A stretch of 64,000 nucleotides of DNA from NCBI GenBank assembly GCA_004194705.1, contig SADC01000107.1:124001-188000 (forward strand), given 5' to 3'. Below the pieces are notes generated by a model. The model did no database searches. It worked only from the letters and a program-made list of their open reading frames with translations, and had not been told where the DNA came from. Position 1 is the stretch's first letter; each line of letters begins with the position of its first letter. Positions 55,415-64,000 of the stretch are shown here, piece after piece. The DNA comes from Ditylenchus dipsaci. Lineage: Eukaryota; Nematoda; Chromadorea; Rhabditida; Anguinidae. The translations under genes and the position numbers were made by a program.

Positions 55415-56107
55415 GAGCAGCTCTACAAGATGGCTGTGAATATTTAGCGAAAAAATATCTTTTTTACTTTGACGTTTGGTCAATTTAGAGAAAAATCACC
55501 AATTTTTATTCGTTTTTTTTTCTCTCAAAAATGTGATTTTACCCGTGACGCTACCGACGCACGAAAAAATAGATTGCATTTTTGAAATCTACATGAAAAA
55601 CTGCACCTGATAGCATCAAAAGGGTGCGCAATATCGAGTGCAGCTCGGGTATCTGGGCCTATGAAGTTGGAATTCAGGCGAATTTTGACCAGAATCCACA
55701 ATGAAATTTGACACTGAGTTTTAAATTTTTAGAGCAGTTTCACATGCAAACTGACTATGCTGAAGACGATTTCAAGTTGTTATAGTGAAATTTTTTGAAA
55801 AAATTTGCCTTGGTCCCCTGTGGATTCTGGTCAAAATTCGCCTGAATTCCCAACTTCATAGGCCCAGATACCCCGAGCTGCACTCGATATTGCGCACCCT
55901 TTCGATGCTATCAGGTGCATTTTTCGTGTAGATTCCAGAAATGCAATCTATTTTTTCGTGCGTCTGTAGCGTCACGGGTAAAATCACATTTTCGAGAGAG
56001 AAAAAAAACGAATAAAAATTGGTGATTTTTCTCTAAATTGACCAAACGTCCAAAGTTTTTACATTTATTTGGTGAATTTCCACAGCCATCTTGTAGAGCT
56101 GCTCAAG
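55415..56107. mobile_element. Foldback element, about 690 bp
   Basis: CTTGAGCAGCTCTACAAGAT and the inverse at the ends; arms of about 290 bases (TATCTGGGCCTATGAAGTTG mirrored) with moderate divergence. No coding sequence; ORFs at 56038-56380 are in or beside the right arm. Confidence 0.8.
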
Positions 56108-56648
56108 ATGAGTTAAATAAGCTTGAACATGCAAATCAGCATATTCAAAACAGACCACTCTTGTCCATTTTAAGGAAAGAGGTCATTTTTGCTGGTTCAC
56201 AAAAAATACTTTACTATAAAGGCCATTACTCAAAATTTTCAGCATAAATCGGTGTTGTCAACCGAGAACATATTGCTCGGCATTAAATTTGGAGTCGTTT
56301 GGTATGTAACATATACGGTAGAAAAAAAGTCGAAAAAAGGTGCCACGAAAACCTTCAAAATTACAGATTATGCATTTTAATTTCTGAAACTCGACAAAAG
56401 GTTAGCATTACTTTCTATATTCAATGATTATTATGTAACGCATTGTTTTTAGGAGTCTATCCAATAATAGTGAGGCAAAGTTATCTGACAGGCCGATAAA
56501 TTACTCTGTTTTGCACAACACCTGTAGAGTTTGATATTTTCAAGTGTTTGATTTAATTCTTTCAGGAAATATTTAAAAATTTGTTGGACATGTCCAGACT
56601 GACAATACCGTCACCTGCCTTACTCAACTTTTATTATTACGATTCTAG
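56108..56648. other. Upstream of chemoreceptor gene
   Basis: No exon is recognised, although a first exon with the receptor N-terminus would be expected here. TTGTCAACCGAGAACATATT near 56250 is open but unassigned. Confidence 0.35.
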
Positions 56649-57584
56649 TTTAACCTTTTAATAACATGGACCTTAGTTCCCTTTGTATTTTATGTTATTT
56701 TGACCAGATCCCAAACACTAGGCACCTTCAAGTGGTATATTTTAAACCACAGCTTTTGGTGCTTATTCTTTGAGACCATAGTGGGAGTCTCAAAACCGGT
56801 TGTAGTAACCCCCTTGCAGCTAGTTACCAACTTGGTTTTGCAGAAAAATTTTGGATATTATGGCACGGTGGCTTTTGCATTACTAACCATAGGATCTGGA
56901 GCAAATATGATAGCTGGATTAATGCTAACACTTTTTACCAGATATCTATTAATATTCCCTAACAAATATATGCAATGGTTGAACACTAAATTTCTGATCA
57001 AAGCAGTACTTATTTTGTTGTCCCTGGGACACTTTTGCCTTTCTTATGGTGTACTTTCAGTAGTTGCAGAGAATCGTGAAAAATTAATGCATGGGCAATT
57101 TCTAGTGATCCAGTTCTCAGAAGTTATATTGATAATGAGCCGACATTTTGTGTATTTCCCTTTTCATTGTTTTTATATCCGTCTTGGTGTCTTTTGCAGT
57201 GCTGGTTTTTCTAATTTTGCTAGAGCCATTTATTTTCGGCATGTTTATTTACCAAATTTAAAAAAGAAAGTTTAGCACAACAGTCTCGTATAATAGTAAT
57301 TTCGCTGGTTCAAGCTTCTATTGCCACTATTTTATGTTGATACCTGCTGTGATGTTCATTGGGTTTATTTTATTTGAAGCTTCTGATACCGCCCAATAAT
57401 GACAGTGGCTTTATGTGTAATCAATTCGCATTCGATTGTAGAATTTGTTGCCACACTTTGTTGTGTTAAACCTTATCGAGATTTTGTTTTTAAAGTGTTT
57501 AGAATTTCTAGTCGAAGAATTGTTGATATACTTTTGTATTCTCGTGAACAGAAATTGTTCAGTAAAAATGAATATTTTGTATAA
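56649..57584 (+). CDS. Srh/Sri-type seven-transmembrane chemoreceptor
   Basis: Nematode chemosensory GPCR of the Str superfamily, plasma membrane of sensory neurons. After a TTCTAG acceptor the frame reads LVPFVFYVILTRSQTLGTF and KWYILNHSFWCLFFETIVG (membrane segments 1-2; K-W-Y-x-L-N-x-x-F/I-W is the Srh/Sri signature), then FALLTIGSGANMIAGLMLTL (3), LIKAVLILLSLGHFCL (4). The frame breaks near 57160; the next frame gives FISVLVSFAVLVFLILLEPF (5), then after another break LIPAVMFIGFILF (6), and from 57399 VALCVINSHSIVEFVATLC and KPYRDFVFKVF (7 and tail). The order and spacing of a full receptor of about 320 residues are kept; the breaks may be base losses. The N-terminal exon is not seen. Odour ligand unknown. 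Confidence 0.75.
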
Positions 57585-58507
57585 AAATAGTAGAATTATA
57601 GTTGTTTTCACTAGAAATCAAACAAAAAAACTCTTTTTGAGTTTCATTTCCATTTTCATACATAAAAATTTAATTACTGTAGTAAAGGGGACCGGCGCTA
57701 GGTGTCACTGTATCGAGACTTGACTGTAGTCATTTTCTTTTAGCCAAAACCAAACTCGCTAACAACGCAAGCCGTTTAAATTGATGCATTTAAAAAGGGA
57801 ATAACCTACAAAACCAGTCGGGATTGCTCTGCATCTCTTCGCTCATTCTTTCCAAAAATAGGCTGCATTTGGCCTTTTGCTATTTTCGTATGAAGGTAAC
57901 CAGAAAAACTTTGTAGACGTCTTCTTCAAGTTGGCTGGCTACTCTGCCTGGCTACTCATACCAGAGTTCTTCATGCGGTAGACCCCAGTTAACAAAAATA
58001 TGTTTCAATTCCATCTTTTGGGTCTGTAGATACCCTTTCGGAGAGTTATTTTGAAATCAAAACTATTTTATGGCTACATATATGGTAGAAAGGAGAATTT
58101 AAGTTTTATCCAGTGATAATTAAATTTTGCTCTGACCATAAAAATATGACTAAGGAATACAGAACTACTATAGAAAATGCTGTCAAATAACATTGAACGC
58201 CTAATTGATTTATTGGACGCCTCAAATTTTTTACTCGAGTTCATTGGACGCCGGATTTTTCCATTGGATGCCTAAAGCGACAATGGACGGTTTTACTGGA
58301 GAACACCGTGCTCCCAAAATGCCTCGGCCCCCCCCCCTGTTGTTTTTTCGCGAAAAACAGCTTGGTCCACCATGTTCATTATGGTTATTGTAACACTGTG
58401 ATTATAATCACCTTAAAAACAACAGGGGGGGCCAAGGCATTTTGGAGCACCGGCAACTCAAGTAGACCCTCGACAATGAACGCCTAAAGTCGATTAGTAC
58501 CGGAAAA
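57585..58507. other. Intergenic with relics
   Basis: Near 57700 lies a pogo-like right end (GTCACTGTATCGAGACTTGA). 57836-57950 is the partner of the conserved fragment at 16607. 58200-58300 has ATTGGACGCC words and 58320-58440 a CCTGTTGTTTTTTCGCG MITE. No gene called. Confidence 0.5.
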
Positions 58508-59183
58508 TGATTTCACAAAAGCATGTTCAACCACTCATTTTGTAGCCTTAATCTTTCTCCTTCTAATGGTATATTTAACTTAGCTTGATTATTTTAGATA
58601 AGTAGCCGTTTGGCTTCAAACACTTGTGAGGTTATTTTAAGAAATTTACCAGCGTTTTCATCACCTTTAGTGATCAAACTTTTTATTGAATTTCGAGCGT
58701 CATGACAAACTTTATCACCATGTTGTAGCGCAGCTCAAGAGCTACAAACTTCATATTACAGAATAATTTTTGAAAATTCGATTGTTGAGATATGGCCTTT
58801 TGGAAAAAATCAATTTCTTGAAAAAATGTCCAAAATCCGAAAAATTGGCAAAAACTTGCATTTGGTCATTTTTCAAGAAATTGATTTTTTCCAAAAGGCC
58901 ATATCTCAATAATCAAATTTTCAAAAATTATTCTGTAATATGAAGTTTGTAGCTCTTGAGCTGCGCTACAACATGGTGATAAAAGTTGTCATGACGCTCG
59001 AAATTCAATAAAAAGTTTGATCACTAAAGGTGATGAAAACGCTGGTAAATTTCTTAAAATAACCTCACAAGTGTTTGAAGCCAAACGGCTACTTATCCAA
59101 CATAATCAAGCTAAGTTAAATATACCATTAGAAAGAGAAAGATTAAGGCTACAAAATGAGTGGTTGAACATGCTTTTGTGAAA
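58508..59183. mobile_element. Foldback element, about 680 bp
   Basis: ATTTCACAAAAGCATGTTCA at the left and inverse at the right; arms of about 310 bases nearly identical (TATGGCCTTTTGGAAAAAAT mirrored about 58840). Long-hairpin RNA potential like the 29987 element. Confidence 0.88.
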
Positions 59184-60480
59184 TAAATTTTATTATTAAA
59201 AAGATCTCAAAGTTTGTTGCAGAACTTTTGGCCACCAGTTACTAATTCCGTTGTTCCCTGACCGCCTATTTTGGTTTAGCATTTTTTCAGTTTTGTCACA
59301 AACAAGTCATTTTTCGCACTTCTTTAGTTTTGAAACCTTAAACGTAAATTATTTGATTAAAAACCCTTTGACGCATAACCTTTCACTCGCATGGATATGT
59401 TTTAAAAATATGGCACCACAAAGAATACGATAGATCTTTCCAGTAAGTTTTGAACCTAGTTTAAAGTTCAATCCAACATTTTTTGAGCTTCAAATAGCCC
59501 TTTATTAACAAAGGTCCATTCGAAGGTCCAAAAAGGTCCATTAGAAATTCACCAAAGGTTCAGTGCAAGTTCGTGCAGACTGAACCTTTCTGTGAGCCTT
59601 TACTGAAGTTCAAATAAACTTTGAAAAACGAGCAAGTTCATTTTAACTTCAGCTGATAATCAAAAAGCGATTTGAAGTTCAAAGGGCTAACGTACACTAC
59701 ACTAAAGTACACAATGTGTGTGTCGCCCAAAAACGCCCAAATCATCTCAATCGTGCTTTTTCTGATGTTTAACGTTAAGAAAACACGTTTTTCGGATTGG
59801 GAAAGCATTTTTTGCCGGCAATGGTGCCGATTCCCGCGCCAAATTTTTGAAAGCCCGGCGCCAGTGCCGGCGCCAAAATTTTTCCCGTGCAACTATGCTC
59901 ACTCATTTCCGACATGATTCCGAGAAGCACTCTTGATCATAAAAGCATATAGAGTCTATTTTTGCACGGCCAGAGTTGAAAAACATGGTAAGACAGCCGC
60001 AAAATAAAATCATCTACTTACTCTTATTAATTTTCCTAAAAGTGGCTCCTTTTATCCCATTTCCCTCTCTATAAAGCCCTTATTCCTTTAAAATGTGATG
60101 TGCCAATTCCAAAAACATTTTTTTCTGACTTTTTTTTATATATTTATGGCCTTGGGGGACCAAGGCAAAAAATTTTTTTAGAATTTTTTTATCAAAAAAA
60201 TGCTTTTCCAATCCTAAAAACGTGTTTTCTCAACGTTAAACATCAAAAGAAGCACGATGGAAATGATTTTGGGCGTTTTTGCTCGACACACACATTGTGT
60301 ACTCCGGCCGTTCATAGCAAGTTAGAACCTGCCGTGAACCTCCTGTCCGCCTACCATGAAGTTCACTATTTTCAGCCTTGATCGTACAATATGATTATTA
60401 TTTCTTCATTTAACATTTTCAAGCCTTCTATTTGGCAACTAATGCAAGAGATTAGTTATCTCTGATTTTCAAATTGTACA
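59184..60480. other. 3' flank of F-box copy 3
   Basis: 59280-59800 is related to 23090-23790 (AAACAAGTCATTTTTCG, TTGAAGTTCAAA), and 60140-60300 is the arm shared by all three F-box loci. A GC-rich patch GCCGGCGCC lies at 59815-59890. The duplication unit of copies 1 and 3 therefore includes at least 1 kb of 3' flank. Confidence 0.5.
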
Positions 60481-62566
60481 AAAAGTGTTTCAGTAGTTCA
60501 TATAGAATGTCCATTGCTGGAGCAGAGCTGCCGTTGGGTCGCCTGGCCTTGATCGACAAACCAACATAGACACTTTAAGTCACCGTCGTTGGCTACGTTG
60601 GCAAAGTAGTCGTTGGCCAGAAGCACAAGCTCCTCATTAGCATCTTCCTTGGTGTGCTTCAGGCCGCCCAAGCATCTTTGAAAAGTTTAGTGGCCACCGG
60701 CGTCCCTCCAATATTTTGACTGGTTTGCACCTGGAGCAGTAGAATGCTCTTTTGTTGTCGCTGCTGGAAAAACCTGGAATTTTTTCGAATATAAATTACT
60801 TGGAAAAAGGATTTGAAAAATCTATTTGTTTATTGTTCTGATTCCCTAGTCATTTTTCAATTTAAAAAATTCAAGTTGCTCTTTTTTTTTAATTTTTTCC
60901 AAAAAAGTTTAAATAAGTCAAGTGGCTCTACTTAGACCCGGTCAACTAATAGTTATACTTTAAAAAAGGGTAAAATTAACTCTTGTGAGCCTTTCCCATA
61001 TGGATTGGCAGTTGATCGGCCAATTACAGCACTCCATCTTCAGCACCTTGGGCTCTTCCACTCGGGGGTGGAATGTAGCCAGGCGACCAGGGCAATTTCG
61101 TCCAGGCCCGGACCATCCCTCAGAACCCTAATAGTGTTGCTCAGAAATACCCATCGGCAGTGCTCCATCAAAGGTCGACTGAACAACTGGGGGCAAGACA
61201 GCTGAGTGGCGGGAAGAGAGCCAAGCGAACGGAGCCGCTTACATCCGGGGAGTTGTTCAAGCACCTTGGAGAACTCATGGAAGCGTTTGCCCTTGAAGTT
61301 GGTCAAACAGAATACACAACCCTGGAGGGTATGCCCAATCCTCTCTAGCACACGAAGGACGCGCTGCTGATGCCTCCGCTGGGCCTGATACTCCCATCGC
61401 ACGGTCTGTAAAATAGAGAAGGAGAGTGGATATGAGCATGGTTTCATCATATAAAGTAAAATGCTATTCAAAAACTGTTATTAACAATTTCAGCATTTTA
61501 TTTAGGGTTGTCGAGCCTTCGAAAATTTCGAGACTTCGGCTCCGCTCGAAGCTCGAAGTTAAAAAAAATCGAACTTTCGAGCCGAAAGCTCGATTTTGAG
61601 CCTTCGGCTCGACAACCCTAATTTTATTCCATTGTCAACTATTTTTTTATAGTTAGCTTCTTCTATATAGTTAAAGGAAGGGTACACCTCTTGTCCGTAT
61701 CTGGTCCCGCATGGAAATCGTTTCAATTCAAATTCAAACACATTTGAAGGTTGCTGGTTCAAATCCCTCTGGCCGCACACTTTATTTTTTTAACATTTTT
61801 TCCGAGTTTGGTATCAGATTACGTAAGGCTCGTTGGAGCACAACGAAAACTTCAGCAGAGATGAACGACTGCTTGAGCTAAGTTAGAGCCCAAATCTAGT
61901 TCATAATTATTTATTTTAAAGGTGATATGCATTAAATCGTAAAATTAAGGCTGTTAATCAATCCCAGAAGTGATTCCGTTCAATAACTTAATAACTTTTA
62001 GCCTAAATAACACATGGTGTTTAACTCAATCACCAAAAAAATATTAAAAAAATAAAGCGTGCGGGCAGAGGAATTCAAACCAGCAACTTACAAATGTGTT
62101 TGAATTTTAATTGAAACGATTTCCATGCGGGGCCAGATACGGCAGTAGATGTACCCTCCCTTTAAATTTTCGTAGAGTTAACTACGCATTAAACCAGCCT
62201 TCATGATAGAAGTCCCACCTTGAAGCGAACATTCTTTTTCTCCAAGCAGTCCATGATGAGACCATCATTAGTGGATTGGACTCGGCGGTAGCTATCCGGG
62301 TTGGCGCCCGGCTCCACCAGTGGAAAGTGAAAGTGGTCCTCCTGAGCTTCGTGCAGAACAGGGCACTCCTTGACTACCAGATAGCTTCTTGAAAGCACAT
62401 ACAGGGCGTAGAGCAGACGCAGCGGCTTGTCAGCAAAGTAGCGCCGTCGAATGCTCACCAGTTGATGGTTGACCAATTGGATGTGGTCCAGATCGGAGGC
62501 CGACAAAAACGCCAAGATGCTGGACCATGTGTCGTCAGAGGGGAAGATACGCTGCATTGCTGGCAT
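60480..62566 (-). CDS. F-box protein gene, copy 3
   Basis: Exon 1 (62219-62566) starts MPAMQRIFPSDDTW and contains ILAFLSASDLDHIQLVNHQL; a later Met (62557) is the start used in copy 1. Exon 2 (60981-61405) needs one base at about 61068 (TCCAC for TCCCAC in copy 2) to keep frame through WPINCQSIWERL. Exon 3 (about 60480-60770) is the most worn: three or more single-base losses plus substitutions, so the C-terminus may be non-functional. Intron 1 is enlarged by two mobile insertions (61503-61620, 61675-62161). It shares the first insertion with copy 2, so copies 2 and 3 are the closest pair. Confidence 0.7.
61503..61620. mobile_element. hAT-like MITE TAGGGTTGTCGA, 118 bp
   Basis: Same insertion as in F-box copy 2 with the same octamer ATTTTATT on both sides (61495-61502, 61621-61628) but a shorter interior. 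Confidence 0.88.
61675..62161. mobile_element. TTAA-site element, 487 bp, in F-box copy 3 intron 1
   Basis: Ends AGGAAGGGTACA and TGTACCCTCCCT with TTAA at 61671-61674 and 62162-62165. F-box copy 1 reads ATAGTTAAATTTTCGTAG at the same place (about 26270), the empty site. Both arms contain GTTGCTGGTTCAAATCC-like B-box sequence, in mirror orientation. Same family as 53481-53857 (GTATCTGGTCCCGCATGG in both). Confidence 0.92.
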
Positions 62567-63684
62567 ATGAGCTAGAAAAAATTGTTAGTCAATTCAGATG
62601 GATAAAGCCGGAAGAAAGAAAATCAAACAAGTGATTCAATTTTCAACGGTCTTAGCTGAAAAAAGTGCCAAAAAAGCGATTTACGCACTAATTCAAAAAG
62701 CCCTATGAGCTGACCAGTAATGTTTGTACTGTTGATTTGACGGTAGCAAACTTTTAGCCACCAACCTTAGCACTATTTTTTCATAGTTAAACGGCGTGAC
62801 TTTCATCAAACGATCTCTAAAGAAGTGGGTTAAATCCATCCCGGGAAGAATCTTTTTTCACATTATTTTTTGATTTTGATTTATTTTTTGAGTCAAAACC
62901 ATTGAAAAGTATGTTTTTCGGAGAATAAAATCGGTTTTCTCGATCCAAATTACCCTATGGAGATAAATGGGGCAAAATATAAGGTGAAAAAGGTTCCTCC
63001 ACTGGCGGATTCGAACCCTCCTTCTTGGAGAACAGGTTGCTAAAGTCCTCCCCACTCCTTAAGCTTGCCCTAGTTGTCCATGCGAAAATAGTCAACTATG
63101 GCAAAATAGTTACCTATTTGTGACATACAGTATTAGAGCTGTTTTGGCGCTACTGTAATATACAAGGAATATGACAGTAGCGTCGCTGTTTTCTTTGTTC
63201 GTCTGTCCACTTTTAATGTTTTTGGTTTTTTAAGAGTGTTTTGGTTTGGTTGTTTAGTCAATTTTTTTATTGAGACTTGGAATCTGAGGAGTCTACTGAT
63301 ATCTTTAGATTTTGAGATTTTTTTTAGTTTCAATTTCTTGGTTTTAGTGAGCAAATTGTCGTTTTTTGTTCAACAGTCAAAATATCTGGGCTAAGTGTGT
63401 CAGACAAAGCTCTTGGAAATATTTTCGTGTTGCCCTGAATCTCAGCTTTTTTTTAAATCAGCAAAAAATGATGACTTTAAGCAGGCGATCTTGACTATTT
63501 TAGGTTGACGGTCAGAGGGTATTCGAAATAGGGTCTTTAAAATTACAATGTTTTTGTTTCGAAAACAAAATTGTTTTTTACATTGTTGTATTGGGTTAGT
63601 ACATAAGTTTGCGGTTTGTTATACACAACTCGCAAAGTTTCTGCATAGGTTTCTCAATTTCCAATGGAAGCGACTAAATATCGG
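62567..63684. other. F-box copy 3 upstream and intergenic
   Basis: 62580-62880 matches the upstream flank of copy 1. At 63000-63070 a tRNA B-box-like GGTTCGAATCCGCC occurs on the minus strand without cloverleaf. Near 63588 TTGGGTTAGTACATAAGTTT resembles a mariner terminus, single copy. No gene. Confidence 0.45.
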
Positions 63685-63830
63685 CGGATGGGTTCCAGAA
63701 TCAAATTTTAAAATCAGAAGAATTTTTTTTAATAGGTTTCTGAATTTTGTTTTGAATTTTTATTTCAAAACCTATCAAAAAAATTTCTTTGGTTTTACAA
63801 ATTAAAATTTGATTTTGGGACCCATCTGTC
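63685..63830. repeat. Inverted repeat, about 145 bp
   Basis: GATGGGTTCCAGAATCAAAT and AATTTGATTTTGGGACCCATC face each other around AT-rich DNA with an inner TAGGTTTCTGAA/TTTCAAAACCTA pair. The rest to 64000 shows nothing. Confidence 0.6.
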
Positions 63831-64000
63831 AATTTTTAGTAAAAGATTAGTAAAAAATTGTGAAACCCACGGAGCTATTTTGCGAGTTCTTCATAAGCAA
63901 CTGCGACTATTCTGAGGATGGTCCCGTAAATCGATGCTGGTGCCGAAGTGTGATTAAAATGAAAACTACATCGGTGCGGCACCGGTACCAGGCAGCTCAC

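Noticed and set aside
10926..63805. CRISPR-like arrays from regularly spaced repeats
   Set aside because: The repeats are tandem or inverted without unique equal-length spacers, and the gene content is eukaryotic.
63588..63870. Complete mariner element
   Set aside because: Only one mariner-like end is seen; no inverted partner or transposase was found nearby.

Overview
The window looks like nuclear DNA of a chromadorean nematode with a large, repeat-rich, AT-rich genome. The evidence is a Srh/Sri-type seven-transmembrane chemoreceptor (a nematode-specific expansion), F-box paralogues with short introns, a saposin-domain secreted protein whose ATG directly follows a splice-acceptor-like TTCTAG, and a ribosomal protein eS27 closest in pattern to nematode versions. 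The species cannot be named from the sequence.

Genes are sparse and broken into short exons. From left to right: 5' part of an integrin beta gene (3428-7685, -); decayed hAT element with 8-bp target duplication (13810-15327); gypsy-like Gag remnant (17091-18011, -); unknown 112-codon ORF (18446-18784, -) and an inverted partial copy (20681-20835) on either side of rps-27 (18997-19305, +); MULE-like relic (about 21.2-21.5 kb, -); F-box gene copy 1 (24471-26670, -); unknown gene piece (33274-34029, +); saposin-domain gene (34995-37235, +) between inverted repeat arms; a second integrin beta piece with transmembrane segment and tail (40169-41710, -); hAT transposase 3' end (43262-43595, +); small charged-protein gene with a duplicated first exon (46380-46824, -); F-box copy 2 lacking its F-box exon (49390-50337, -); Ulp1/SENP-like protease (50968-51597, +); CDK12/CDK9-like kinase piece (52350-52661, -); chemoreceptor pseudogene split by a TTAA element (53391-54230, +) and its better preserved paralogue (56649-57584, +); F-box copy 3 (60480-62566, -).

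Most of the remainder is foldback DNA: more than thirty short inverted-repeat elements (pogo/Tigger-like with TA sites, hAT-like with 8-bp sites, TTAA-site elements, and several unclassified hairpins), many nested and many sitting in introns of the genes above. Paralogous empty and filled sites within the window prove three of the insertions.

One observation affects all gene calling here. Nearly every frameshift in the recognisable genes is repaired by adding back one base identical to its neighbour, and two 1.05-kb copies (45301-46350, 46705-47763) differ only in homopolymer length. This points to homopolymer under-calling in the source assembly rather than universal gene decay, although a few true stop codons also exist.
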